64,000 bases of DNA from Spongilla lacustris (GCA_949361645.1 OX442416.1:5246629-5310628), one strand, 5' to 3'; shown: positions 45,045 through 56,609, counted from the stretch's first letter. A program made the numbers and translations. The notes: generated by a model not told the origin, from the letters alone.

Positions 45045-45994
45045 AAGCTAGTTAGGGTCAACTATCGATAAGATTTGTCCTTACCGCTTACCGGTTATCC
45101 GATACCGTTAAGCAACCGGTAAGACACTTTCTTATTCATTACCGTTCAGTAAGAGGTAACTTCGAACCGAATATTACCGGTAACACTCGGCTTTCTTATC
45201 GATTTTTTATATTTCTTGTACTTATTCACGACAACATGTGATCAAAATTAACCGAATTAGTGTTATGAATAATTACTATAGGGGGAATTTTCGCACTACA
45301 TCATGAGTACATGTTAGAATAGAAGTTGTTTCTAGCACTGTGACGTCAGAGCAACGAACTGTGCGTTTGCGGACGCACCAAACCGATATAAATCAATATA
45401 CGGTCCGCTGGCACTGGTGTACAATTACAGAGACTTGACGTTTTTAACTTATATGTATAAAATTAAAGCTATACTATAGATAAGAAACACCACAGGCTAA
45501 AACGCTTTGTCATCACAAAAACCCAGTGTCCATATGATCAAGTTGGAATTGCCATTGCAGTTTCCTTGCAAAATATCAGGCTATTCCAAAGGAGATTATT
45601 GGCCATCGAAGGCCAACCAAAGTACGAAATTAAATGGGTAGGTTTAGCTAGATAGGTTGGACCAAGAACCATTAATAGTCCGCACACAACACTTGGGAAC
45701 CCATCAATAACCTTGCAGGCTATGAAGGAATGCATGCAAGGAACTAACAAGGAAGGCCACAACCTACTGGATCACGGATGCCAAATTATATTAAGATGCC
45801 AACAGATATACCCTTTGGACACGCCTATATACCTTATATAGCGGTAATCATTACCGTTCAGTAAGAAAGCCTATCGGTAAGTTTTTTATCGATAGGCGTA
45901 AAGTAATTTCAGTATATATTCGATAGTAGGTGTTTACTTACTGATAATTACCGATAAGCTCAAAACCTTATCGATAGTTGACCCTAAAGCTAGT
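45045..45994. mobile_element. hAT-type non-autonomous transposon
   Basis: The element 45053-45986 has TAGGGTCAACTATCGATAAG at the left end and its inverted copy at the right end. It is flanked by the perfect 8-bp direct repeat AAGCTAGT (45045-45052, 45987-45994). Eight-base duplications and TAGGG-type ends are typical of hAT elements. Internal copies of TACCGTTCAGTAAGA occur near both ends. No transposase frame. Confidence 0.88.
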
Positions 45995-46650
45995 GCAGTC
46001 GGCAACGATCAAGCCAGATGACCGTGCAATAGGCTCTAATCCACGCTTCGTGGGCCTGGTCTGCACTTTTGGTTGCCTTGGCCGAAACACACCACAAACA
46101 CAGTCCTCACAGAGCCCGATTGAAACTAGTTGTAGGCTTCAAGTTCCTGGGCGATCGATAAAATAGCCAAATATATTGCCATACTCTATACGCTGCCACA
46201 GCGACATAGCATCGTCGAAACGACGACCATCACCCCTCATGAAAAGGTCATCGCTTGGTGTCAGCCCCACCGACTGTTTGTAACGCTCCTTTCGCTTGAA
46301 ATCTGCCGATCCATCACGATTTTATTTTACCATACGTCTCAATAATGTTTTGCCCCCCATAAAAATTTCACATGACTCTCACGTGACGCGCGGGTTCTCA
46401 CCGAAATCATCTATAACCATACCTCGAGGACACTCCCCGGGAAGCGCTACCTTAAATAGGAAAAATACGGCGACCCCACTAAAAATCATGGCAAATGTAG
46501 TGTCCTAACAACCCCATTTGGCAAATGCTGGCGTGCTTGGTATTGAAGTACTGGAAGATATTCGTTGATTCGCAAACCGCGACTTAACGGATATGGTCTG
46601 TCTTGATTTTAGTTAAAGAATGGTTATTTAATGGAATTATTTTTTGAATA
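45995..46650. other. No gene recognised
   Basis: Unique sequence with small uninformative reading frames. Confidence 0.35.
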
Positions 46651-46785
46651 CTGACATGTACTACCAGGAAAACGGTGCAGAGTGCAATTCCTTGTTGTTT
46701 TTGAATTGTCTCTTAACTCCTCGGGCAACATCTGTAGCAAATAAAGTTCCGTTCATTTTTATTAATGCGTCAAAATTTGATTGCC
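46650..46785 (+). repeat. Copy of the dispersed repeat at 28100
   Basis: ACATGTACTACCAGGAAA and CTTAACTCCTCGGGCAACAT are shared with 28110-28220. Confidence 0.75.
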
Positions 46786-46903
46786 TCAATGGTTAAGTAG
46801 TTTTGTAACCTAACTCGACTCATGGATGCGGTCAATATATCGCATACATGTAGTTTAATTTGACGGTTTTAATTTGAGACTTTTGCAAGGGGGACGGTTG
46901 GCG

Positions 46904-47025
46904 GGTGAACCCTAGTCTCGTACCCAGACCCTTGTACGTCACAGCTGCGGATGGATTACATCACCGCTACGCTAGAACTAGCAGCTGTAACATACTAGGG
47001 TCTGGGTACGAGACTAGGTGAACCC
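46904..47025. mobile_element. MULE-like MITE, second copy, 9-bp target duplication
   Basis: 46913-47016 has perfect 20-bp inverted ends TAGTCTCGTACCCAGACCCT. The direct repeat GGTGAACCC flanks it (46904-46912, 47017-47025). The interior ATGGATTACATCACCGCTAC matches the copy at 26300. Confidence 0.92.
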
Positions 47026-47105
47026 CGTGAGGGCATTTTCTTCTGCATGCATGGGTTCAAGTGTGGGAACGAGTGCACATTATTTCTGTCGTCTGTCGCC
47101 GAAAT

Positions 47106-47152
47106 GTTGCCTAGTGTATGGCCACCTTCAAGGTGGCCATACACTAGGCAAC
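47106..47152. repeat. Near-perfect palindrome, 23-bp arms
   Basis: GTTGCCTAGTGTATGGCCAC starts the left arm. The right arm is its exact inverse after a single central base (47129). Confidence 0.93.
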
Positions 47153-47780
47153 CTTGAGCTTTCTAAGCGTCGGCAGTTCCCCTACGTTGCAGGTGATCGC
47201 CGGCCGCATCAAATACAGTATACACTCGTTGGTACATCGAATAATAATGGGTGTTAATTGTATTACTCCTTAATTGATTATTTACATTATGCCATGCACA
47301 AATGTCGCACCACTGCGGCTAACAACACGAGACATGCAACTGTTACAATCCAATTCAAGCAATTCAAGCACCCAGAAGGACCTATATATAGCCTGTATAC
47401 CACCAGAAATACACTCTTATGCATGCAGTCAATGATCTTGATATCATGGCTCTAGAGCTGCACGGCCAATTTTCAACCAATCTGAAATCTGCACCCCTGT
47501 CGAAAGTACCTGACTCAGGGCTGAGTCAGCTCCTGAATCAGGCATAAGTTAATTTTTTTTTTCTAAATACATACCTTTTGCCCGCTCAGACCTAACTCAG
47601 GTACTTACGGCAGAGGTCCATTAGAAAATAGGCCATCTGAGGAGCTTCATATTTCGTTGCTGCCAGTATGGCACAATGTTACACAGATTGGAGAACTGCA
47701 GCAGCTGCATCCATGCAACAGGTGTTGCAGTTGCTCACCTAAGGTCAGCTACGGTGCATGGCTTTGCATGGGGAACAGAA
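47153..47780. other. No gene recognised
   Basis: Short inverted segments around CTGACTCAGGGCTGAGTCAG (47511) only; no coding signal. Confidence 0.35.
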
Positions 47781-47782
47781 CT

Positions 47783-47818
47783 AAGGTAAGCTGCCAAATT
47801 AGAATGGGTTGGCTTTAT

Positions 47819-47852
<34 letters not shown>

Positions 47853-48010
47853 AAAGTGGTAGAAGACTAGAGTTCGGTTCCATGTAGTAGTACACAAATA
47901 AGAATGAGGTTCAAACCCCTACCTCTTGTCTTCCGCCACTTTGGACCCCCCCCCCCCCCCCTCCAAGTTCCAATAAAGCCAACCAGTTCTAATTTGGCAG
48001 TATACCTTAG
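47783..48010. mobile_element. Fold-back MITE with G30/C-run arms
   Basis: GCTGCCAAATTAGAATGGGT and TTGGCTTTATT plus a G30 run (47821-47850) at the left are mirrored at the right by a C-run, AATAAAGCCAACCAGTTCTA and ATTTGGCAGTATACC. CCAAAGTGG and AGAAGACTAGA continue the arms inward. Confidence 0.75.
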
Positions 48011-48559
48011 ACTACGTAAAACTTCTGTAGAGGTATTATAAGGAGGTTACCTAGCAAATGTTTATGTTACATTATAAGCAGCAAAGCTACTGATTTTTCC
48101 CCAGCCATTTCAGTACGGTGTGAAAAGTTGGTTGTAGCTGTGCATGAAGCTGGAAAAATATCCATGCAGTTACTGGTACTATTATATAATATATAATGAT
48201 CATCTACAACAAAGAAATACACATAATTATATTCATATATAAATTGTACATATATGTGTGTCTATCAGATAGTACCATAAATACATTTTCAGTTCCTTCA
48301 GGCAGATCGCCTCTCACATATGACGTATGGCAGCATCTACATGTAGATATAGGGTTGTATGCATTCAATGGTAATGAATTGAGCATTTAATGGGGAGAAT
48401 GGAAGCCAAAATGCTGTGCACCCATGCAGCGGCATATATAGTGTCATGTAATGAGCAGTATTAAATTTAACACCAACACTCCCATTAATATTGTGCATGA
48501 GGTTAGCCACATACCACAGTGATTTGAGCGAATCCTTGAGGCCATTGTTCCATACATAC

Positions 48560-48781
48560 CCTCCAATGCTTGTGCCAGTGTACTCCAAGAGGCTTTATCA
48601 TCGTTTTCCAACCATGACTTCAACATGGCGGTTCTGCGATCCTTTATGCTAATCGGCATTTCATCCAGCTTATCCAGCTCCATCTCAGGTACCTTCAACT
48701 TCCTTCCGATGTCACGCCATGCCGAAGCTTTAATGGTTAGTATTTCATTTTCAACTTCTGCTAGTGTTGGCTTCAAAGCAG
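48560..48781 (-). CDS. Death-domain exon
   Basis: 74 codons on the minus strand between an acceptor (GTCAG at 48782) and a donor (GTATGT at 48559), phase 1 at both ends. The protein KPTLAEVENEILTIKASAWRD, then IGRKLKVPEMELDKLDE and MLKSWLENDDKASWSTLAQAL, shows the death-domain pattern: the W-x-x-I/L-G-x-x-L helix, a second helix after ELDKLD, and the L-x-x-W-L...W-x-x-L-x-x-A-L end. The last helix would be on the next exon, which I could not find. The phase fits the exon at 51773-51974 as the upstream partner (inference). The frame also stays open upstream to an ATG at 48821. Confidence 0.7.
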
Positions 48782-48890
48782 CTGACGATGTGGTCGAATG
48801 TACTGAGTAGAAGGTGGCCATGCGGTCAATCAGTTGTAATATAACATTTAGTACTGATCGCTACATTCCCAAATTAACTGATTTGGTAGA

Positions 48891-49821
48891 ACAGTGTTTC
48901 TCAATCAAGGAAAATTGTGTATAAATTAACCACACAGTAAATGCGCTAATAACGTGGGCTTAAATTTTGATGTAAACAAACTAAATAAAATCAATTAAAT
49001 AAAATCAAATAAATTGAAATTAATGAAAATGAATTAATAATTCCCGATAACACCTAATTAGAAACATACAGCTTATAGAAGCATCCAACATTTACTTGAA
49101 TTTTAATAACATAAACCTGGCCGAATTATATAATACATTCAAACCACTAAATCAAGATACAATGGCCCAAATCAAATCAAGTACATTGCAAAAATAAAAT
49201 AAGATTTCAATTTAGATATTATATACGAGATAAACCTTAATTAAGACAATAGGAGTCAAAAAACTGTGGATGACCTAGCTAATATGGCCCTTGCATTGGC
49301 TCTCACAAGGACGATGCTGAGCCTTCCGTACAGAGCCGATGCAGCCGAAGACTTGGAACGAGCCGTGCGAGTAGCGATACGTGCAGCAAGTCTGTCAAGA
49401 CACTTAATGGCTTCGTCTCCCCAACACCCGTACGTCTCCACGGCTAAAGGGATGCAGACCCAGCCCAAACGGTTGCATTTTGCATCGTTGGTGGCATGTT
49501 TGCGGGCTTCAGCAGCCGACGCAGCGGATCCAGCCATCACACTCGCTTCATTTAAAGTAGTGGGATTTAGCGGTGATGTGACAGTGAAATCCAATGCTGC
49601 CGGTTTGCCGAACTCCCAGTTCTGGACCAATTTAGAATAATATTAATTGCATATGAACAGAATAGAGGGGTACGCGATACGCCCGGGCCGGATAAACGTT
49701 TATCAACATTATAAACCATTCAACATCCACCAAAAAAGTCCACCATGTCTTCTTTTGTTGTCAGAACTTTAACTGTTTGTGGTCTATTTATAAACAATTT
49801 TCCTTAATTGAGAAACAATGT
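48891..49821. mobile_element. 0.93-kb element with about 45-bp inverted ends carrying a retroelement C-terminal module
   Basis: Left ACAGTGTTTCTCAATCAAGG (48891) and right CTTAATTGAGAAACAATGT (to 49821) are inverted copies that extend into TATAAATTAACCACA. The same ends occur in the palindrome at 52985-53757. The interior encodes the frame at 49256-49630 on the minus strand. It lies in the putative intron between the exons at 51773-51974 and 48560-48781. Confidence 0.75.
49256..49630 (-). CDS. Retroelement C-terminal module, possibly nuclease-like, 124 residues
   Basis: The best preserved copy in the window: NWEFGKPAALDFTVTSPLNP, then AARKH-like and NDAKCNRLGWVCIPLAVETY with GCWGDEA, then SALYGRLSIVLVRANARAIL. 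From memory, this block follows reverse transcriptases in sponge and cnidarian retroelements. The order D...K...E (ALDFTV, EARKH, AVET) would suit a restriction-endonuclease-like fold (inference). There is no RT in this element, so it is either a remnant or a mobilised fragment. Confidence 0.6.
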   Translation of the reverse strand: MVQNWEFGKPAALDFTVTSPLNPTTLNEASVMAGSAASAAEARKHATNDAKCNRLGWVCIPLAVETYGCWGDEAIKCLDRLAARIATRTARSKSSAASALYGRLSIVLVRANARAILARSSTVF

Positions 49822-51040
49822 ATCCACAGGGACTGGGAACGAGGTGCATTCCACACCCACTGGTTGGAATAATTAAGTTCAATGGCGGCGGATGGGAATT
49901 ATACGTGTTTTGTACTTGAAAGGAACATTTTAGTTCTTTTGAGCGCAAGCTGCGGGTTGGACATGTTAACGACACTTTAGAAAACTAGCCATTTTCGTTT
50001 TTATCTCAATAAGCTAAATTTTTCTCTTGTCTGGCAATGTCCCATATGGATTTAAATGTAGTAGTGCTTTGGCATAAATAATCTATGGCTTTGGTAGCAT
50101 CGGTGAAAAAAAAAATGCCTGAAACACTTATATAATTCCCATCCGCTGCCATTGAATCATTCCCACCAGAGGGTGTGGCGTTACATTGGATTGCATCGAT
50201 CCTTGTGGATGCAGCCGGCGTTCTGAATGGAATGGTGCTATACATGAATCATGCATGCCTATATAATTTCAGTGGTCCTACGGTTAATTTTGTTTCTCTT
50301 CTGGAATGTTGAAGGTATTGTTTTGATGAACAAATGCAAGTAGGAAAACAACCTGCTAAGCACAAGAAGAGCAAGACCATCAAATGTCATCAACCAAGCC
50401 CATCTCTGCATGGCAAGTCTTCGGAACCCTTTGTGACAAGTTTCGCATTATCTGGCATCAAACATATACATGCATGTACCAATTTCCTAGAAGCAGACTT
50501 TCGTTCCATGGCCTCTTGCTTTGATTTTGAAGGATATGTAGGAATTAGGGTAAATGTTTGTTCTTGAAGGCAGTCCTTCAGCTGATCGAACGCTAAACCA
50601 TATATATTGTGTCCCATTGCTGCATGAAATTGTAAATACCCCACGCACGGTCACTTCCACCTATAGCTGCGTTTGGGTATAAGGAAATTGCACAATTAAA
50701 TGACATTTTTATAGTACCGTTGATCTCGACTTTTAATGAATGTCCTATATATATAATTATACTTATACCGGTATTTTAAATACTACATGTATCATACCCG
50801 TCTTCATCCATTAATAACGCTGCATGGGCGGCATGGCATGGCTACACTGTACTGAAAGCTATAGCAGCTGTAAAATGCGCCCGTGCAACTCAGTTAGAGG
50901 GTCAAAGGGGTCAATATCGACCAAACTCTAGCTTTGATCTCACCCCTGGCTATTATTATTAAGAAGGGGGGGGGGTGGGGGGTGGGAAGGGGGACATGTC
51001 ATGCTAGCGGATTATGTCTGTGGGGGACAATTTCCGTAGA
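49822..51040. other. No gene recognised
   Basis: Unique sequence. TATAATTCCCATCCGC and its inverse occur about 250 bases apart (near 49888 and 50133), suggesting a decayed fold-back element. Confidence 0.35.
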
Positions 51041-51047
51041 TTATGTA

Positions 51048-51048
<1 letters not shown>

Positions 51049-51081
<33 letters not shown>
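51049..51081. repeat. G33 homopolymer
   Basis: At the left edge of the dispersed repeat copy 51080-51560. Confidence 0.9.
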
Positions 51082-51083
<2 letters not shown>

Positions 51084-51565
51084 AAAATCTGCTCCGACAA
51101 TGCAATGCCCCCTCCCCCCCCTCCCCCCCGGGGGCCAGGTTGCTACTGCATTCTGTTGTGGCAGCGGACGATGTCGTAGATGACGTCAAAATAGTTCATA
51201 TCATCATAATAAAAATTTATTGTCTGAGTGTGTATATAATGGGGAATTCATGATATCCCTTAAAAGCACCATACTTATTTACTCTTCCTCAAGAACATGG
51301 CTTCAGTTTGCTGCACATGCAATTGGTGCTTGCATGCATTATAGCTATAATAAGACCAGTTATGATCGGGTGTTTACAGGTACCGATGAATTTATTTGAA
51401 CATGGCTTCAGTTTTGGCTATCTTGCAGATCAGAAATCGTTTCCTCATTCTCAATGTTATTGCTATTTTGTTGCCATGGCAAAATGGTTGGCATATGCAT
51501 AAGTCATGTATCAGCTGAGTACAAGTATGGCCCCTACTTCGCAGTGTGTGTGTATGTGTGTGTGT
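51080..51565. repeat. Dispersed repeat copy; empty site of the 4.8-kb insertion
   Basis: Collinear with 30694-30987 plus 35792-36090 and continuous across the insertion point (around 51345-51370, TATAATAAGA). Confidence 0.88.
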
Positions 51566-51772
51566 GTCTATTATTTCTATTATTTGTAATACACTGAATT
51601 ATATTATGAAAACCCCCTTTAATTGTTTTATGGATTTCATGCCGAATTCAGTGTGGTATATAGTAACAGCTAGTGCACGTGCACCGGCGTTTGTGAAAAG
51701 AGACTGACATCTAATGCTTCACAAATTACTGTATAACATAATACTGCAATCATAGTTATAGCGTAAACTAAC

Positions 51773-51974
51773 CTGCTGGATATTGTTTGGCTGTCGCCGC
51801 TACCAGCGCAGATTTCCGTCCCTTTCTATTCCTTTTCGGGCGTCCGGTCTTGCCCTTATTTTTCAGTCGGAGTTTTCGCCTCTGCTCTCTCTGTTGCAAC
51901 ATTAGTTTTTCTTCTCTCACCCGCTGACGACGGGTTTTTTCGATCTCGCAGAGAGCTTCAAATGATGGTAACAT
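51773..51974 (-). CDS. Candidate first exon of a minus-strand gene: basic coiled-coil segment
   Basis: ATG at 51974 and 67 codons ending in phase 1 at a GTTAGT donor. The protein is strongly charged (RRQRVREEKLMLQQREQRRK, then GKTGRPKRNRKGRKSA), like a nuclear or nucleolar basic helix. No family recognised. The phase is compatible with joining to the death-domain exon at 48781-48560, with the 0.93-kb element in the intron; that link is an inference. Confidence 0.5.
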
Positions 51975-52780
51975 ACTCCGTTATTTTATGCAGCGCAAAT
52001 AGCAATATGTAACAGTGATAATTTCACTTCTGCGCTGATCTTATTTTATGTCTACACTTTTGCATATGTACGTAGATTAATGACGTCCGGTGAAGGTGTA
52101 ATGACAGGCAATTTTTCCGCGTACGTACAAATGTACATCCAATTATTAGGACCAGAAATATTTTAGAAAGTCGTGTTGACTAATTGTCTAAAGTTATTGT
52201 TTGGCGGGGATATATAAGCCAGCCACCGCTTGACATGTACATTTCATGATACATAAGATTTGCGACTCATTTTCTCTGCCATATCGAGAGTTTACGTTGA
52301 TTTCATCATATATAGAGAATACATTAATTGGCAACTCCGATAATTAACTACCAGTAACAACCTGAGTAAAACCACAGAAACTATGTAAGTGCTGGAGTTG
52401 ACAGGCTGATGTCAAAGCACACATGCATTATGGAGTAGAAGTGATCTGTTTTTTAACCGGTTTAGATTTTTGAGGTGAAATCTTAGTAACTTCAATCCAG
52501 GCCAAGCACTGACGAATAAAAATCCCCTAGCAGTATTTAATCCACAGCTAGACAATCTCTGGCATATCCACCAATGTCACAGCCACTCCATTATCCTCTA
52601 CATTGATACATGGGACCCTATCTGCCTCTGTCACTGACCCTAGTGGGCCTGTGCCAGGCTGTGGTCGGTGTGGATTGCAATTCAGAATTAATCTCACTAC
52701 TGACAGCAATGCAAAAAGACCAGCTTTTCGATGTCAAGAAGTGTTAATAGACCAACATACACAGCATAAATATTGGCCTA
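51975..52780. other. Upstream of the candidate first exon; no gene recognised
   Basis: A TATATAAG string at 52211-52218 could serve either strand; nothing else is supported. Confidence 0.3.
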
Positions 52781-52784
52781 CATA

Positions 52785-52850
52785 CAGGGTATTTCTCAAT
52801 CAATGAAAAGAAGTTAACCACAAGCAGTTAATTGATTGGTAATTGTTGTT
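52785..52850. repeat. Solo terminus of the ACAGGGTGTTTCTCAATCA family
   Basis: TACAGGGTATTTCTCAATCA followed by GTTAACCACAA matches the ends of the elements at 48891 and 53040. Confidence 0.6.
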
Positions 52851-52984
52851 ATAAGTTGCAACAGCAAAAGAAGACATACTGGTAAAATACAATCAATATA
52901 ACCTTTTAATTGATACTGATAAAAGTCCCAAGACCCCTATTCATTCCAATTAAAGTTTATAAATGCAGGGTGGGTGGGTAGTTA

Positions 52985-53757
52985 TCTGAATTTATGCATT
53001 AACTTTAAGGTTAATAATTCCACCTGTGCATTTAATACAGGGTGTTTCTCAATCAAGGAAAATTGCTTATAAATTAACCACAAAGAGTTATTAACTGAAA
53101 CGTTGTTGCTAAATGCTCTAATAATGCGGACTTAATATAAATGCTGATGTACACAAACCAGTTATTGTCAAATAAATTAAAATTAACAAAAGCACACATC
53201 AACGCTAAATTCATGCAAGTACGTTAATGGAAGCGGGTGTGACAAGTGGATCTACAGCTTTGGCAGCTGAGGTGTGCAAGCACAATGCTAATGATGCTAA
53301 GTGCTCAGAGCTAGGCTGGTCATGTATCCCCATAGCAGTGGAGACTTATGGGTGCTGGGGTGCAGAAGCCATGCAAACTTTATCACGCCTTGCCTCTCGC
53401 CTGCTATGGGGATACATGACCAGCCTAGCTCTGAGCACTTGGCATCATTAGTATTGTGCTTGCACACCTCAGCTGCCAGAGCTGTAGATCCACTTGTCAC
53501 ACCCGCTTCCATTAACGTACTTGAATTTAGTGTTAATTTTAATTTATTTGACAATAACTGGTTTGTGTACATCAACATTTATATTAAGTCCGCATTATTA
53601 GGGCATTTAGCAACAATGTTTCAGTTAATAACTCTTTGTGGTTAATTTATAAGCAATTTTCCTTGATTGAGAAACACCCTGTATTACAATGCACAGGTGG
53701 AATTTTTATTAACCTTAAAGTTAATGCATAAATTCAGATAATCCTATTGTATTCGTC
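52985..53757. mobile_element. Large palindromic (fold-back) element
   Basis: The left arm (about 52985-53335, TTTATGCATTAACTTTAAGG onward) and right arm (about 53403-53757) are inverted copies. They include the ACAGGGTGTTTCTCAATCAA end and a duplicated retroelement C-terminal fragment (SGSTALAAEVCKHNANDAKC, SELGWSCIPIAVETYGCWG). The centre of about 70 bases is single copy. Consistent with head-to-head insertion or inversion-duplication of two family members. Confidence 0.85.
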
Positions 53758-54054
53758 ATTAAAAAAAAAGCCTTGTGTTATGTAGTGGGCACTAGGTATA
53801 CGTTTTTCATAACCATGCATGTGTGCTGAAGGGAAAGGTCATAAGAGAAAAAAAAAAGGCACACATGTTAGTAGTGTTACAATTTATATGCATATGTATA
53901 TAATGGATAAGAAAAATGCATTGCAGATCTACATGTAGGTTGTGCAGAAATCAAATTCCAAAGCTCTCAAAGTAAATGTGATAGTATTCCTATCTTCTTT
54001 TACACATCAGATTAACAACTACACTGACACATGTATATAAAGGTGTACATTGTT

Positions 54055-54353
54055 TTACATTTCATTCCCAATGGCATCAGCAAGAGTATGCATCTTTGTT
54101 TCTCGTAAAGCAAAAATCAAAGATGACCAAGTTGCTTTAGACCCATTTCTTTCAAGCCACATTTGAAACATTTTTGTTGTTATCTGCTCAGCATTCATAT
54201 AAAATTCAGCTTCTAGTGCACACATTATGGTGGCATTAACGTCATCCAATAGATTCATTCCCAGCTTCAAATACATTGTTCCAACTTCAGTGATGATGTT
54301 CAATGTTTTATTCCCAGCGGTGAAGGAGATGAGCTGTTCCATGGTAGGTGATT
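54055..54353 (-). CDS. Death-domain terminal exon
   Basis: Starts at an acceptor (CCTCAG at 54354) in phase 1 and ends at TAA (54057-54055), about 98 residues. PTMEQLISFTAGNKT opens it, then LYLKLG-like (TMYLKLGMNLLDD), MFQMWLERNGSKATWSSLIF and ALRETKMHTLADAIGNEM. The W-L...ATWSSLIFAL and LADAI end is typical of the last death-domain helices. Same phase as the exon at 48560-48781, so the two are probably paralogous. The upstream partner exon was not found. The adjacent ankyrin gene ends in its own stop at 56610. Confidence 0.68.
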
Positions 54354-54900
54354 CTGAGGTTACGAAATATCAGATGTACTTCTCTCCAAAGACATGCATA
54401 CACATTTATGCATGGTATACATAAATATAATTATCATTCAGAACTTAAAAACTGTGTTACTTATTTCATTATGAGGGTATGCTCATTAACGTCAATGCCT
54501 AGTACAGTTCAGGTAGATGTTGAATGATCAGGTCTAGGAATTGTGCTCAATGAATGGACCACTCTATATGCAAATTTCAGGTCACTGCTGAAATTAAATA
54601 AGTGAATAACACCTTAGGTTGTATGAAGTTATTGTAATTGTAATTGGAGTATGTTTTTTCTTTCAAGCATACCTTTGAGATGATTTTTAACCATACAGTC
54701 AATACTATATATTCAGTTGCCGGTAATTTCTATTTGATTGTTTTTATTATCCTGAGTTTGCTTGCATCTATCCTTGAAAGTACGAAATCTCATATTTGCA
54801 AGTCTGTGAGGTTATTCGACTATTCACAATTAACTATTCAGTCAACTATGCATTTACACATGTAGTGCTAATCAGAATAACCGATTTCAGAATAATTTTC
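54354..54900. other. No gene recognised
   Basis: AT-rich sequence upstream of the death-domain exon; the expected partner exon is not evident. Confidence 0.35.
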
Positions 54901-55029
54901 CAATAGACCCTTCCCTTTATGAAGTACTCCGGACGTGACATCACTAATCAGCGTACTTAACGAAATGGGTTAAATACGTTAATTAGTGATGTCACGTCCG
55001 GAGTACTTCTTAAAGGGAAGGGTCTATTG
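54901..55029. mobile_element. MITE with 48-bp inverted arms
   Basis: 54901-54948 (CAATAGACCCTTCCCTTTAT start) and 54982-55029 are reverse complements with one mismatch around a 33-base centre. No clear target duplication. Confidence 0.85.
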
Positions 55030-56600
55030 CGATTTTCTTGGTTGCAGATAGTCAATATTAACTTCCATTATTAGGCAGAAATTGTTCAAACCTTTGTGTT
55101 GTTCTATTTCAGTCGCGTGCATTGGTCAATACTGGTTTAAGTAAATGGCATTACATAAACGTTATTACTAATTATGATCGATTGCCGCATACACTATCCT
55201 AGCATTACTATATGTTAAACTATTCTGCAATGCTAGGGTAAAACCGCAAATAACCTGTAAAACCACATACTAATGGGTCCTCAATTTTGTACCACTGCAA
55301 CATACACATGTATATTTGTGTTTGTGCACAAATATGCACATGTGCATGTACCTGATTGAAGATTGATCCTTGTACATGTAGCCAAAATCTGAACATAAAA
55401 AAGAAAACAATGTACCATAAATCACGAACTAATGTAATGAATAACATTCTCTCCGAGAAAATTAGTGGGTCTGGAGACAATGGTGGTGTAAAAAGGAAGC
55501 AGATACTTAATGATATGAAAAACATATTCGGCAACATATAATTGTACTGCAAAAGTAAGACATGTTTTTGTATTGTCACTGCCATTGTCTTCAAATCCTA
55601 TAAGCTACTAACTTTCTCAGAGAGAATGTTTTTCATTCCCAGTTTTTGTTCGTAGAATGGTTATGGAATTGATTTAGTTATTAAAATAAATATGCAATCA
55701 CAGAAATACACATTAAATTTAGAGTTGGTGTACAGATGTTTAGCTCCAGCTGTTACACAGACTAGCAAACCATGTCACTGCCTAGCAACATCATGTTTTT
55801 GTGTTTAATGAGCAGCATTGCTGACCAACAAACGACCTACATGTATAGTTAAGATTAGGAGAGGGATTATTTAACAGCTCCAGGCATTACAAATTGTACT
55901 TTATCTCCGTTGTACTGTATAAAACCGATAATGAGCAAACTCAGAGCAGAGAATTCAAAAAGAAGTTTCCAGGGGCAATGGAACAATAAATGTGTGTCCT
56001 TACACTGTACATAGAAAACTTTGGTCGTTACCTACAATATTGTGATATGAAGCACAGTAGTGTGATGATTCCTAATGGTTGACTCCATAGCCAACAATGC
56101 AAGCATTGAAACCTAGAGTAGTAAGATGGATATTCATGTTCTCACACATTTGCAGCTACTTACTAGGCCGATATGGTTGCCTTTTCATGCAATTACTCAT
56201 ATTAGTTTGTCTTGTATGTGTCCCATTTTTCAAGTTAATAAAGTTTACAAAATATAATTCCCTGAATAATTAATTTCCAGATGATTTGCAACTTCAGGCT
56301 CGTATATTTTCCTTTGTAGGGATTTATTGTGGCATCAAATTGAAGCTCAATCTAAGTACAACTTTCATTTTTTTGAGCATTGAAACCGCTAAATAAACTA
56401 TTACTTTATATCCAAACTGGGGGGATGATAATGAACTTTTTTATTTAACAGGAGAAATTAATTTTATCTGAAATAAATAGTTGTTAATAAAACATTTGAT
56501 CACATGGTAGCATTCTTTTTTTATTGTTGGTGCTAACAAAATATGTACACAAACAAAGATCAAAATGCATGACAGAGGGCTGAAATTATCTGGTATACAT
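55030..56600. other. No gene recognised
   Basis: AT-rich unique sequence; GTCTGGAGACAATGGTGGTG near 55470 has no recognised counterpart. No coding signal. Confidence 0.35.
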
Positions 56601-56609
56601 GCTATATAT

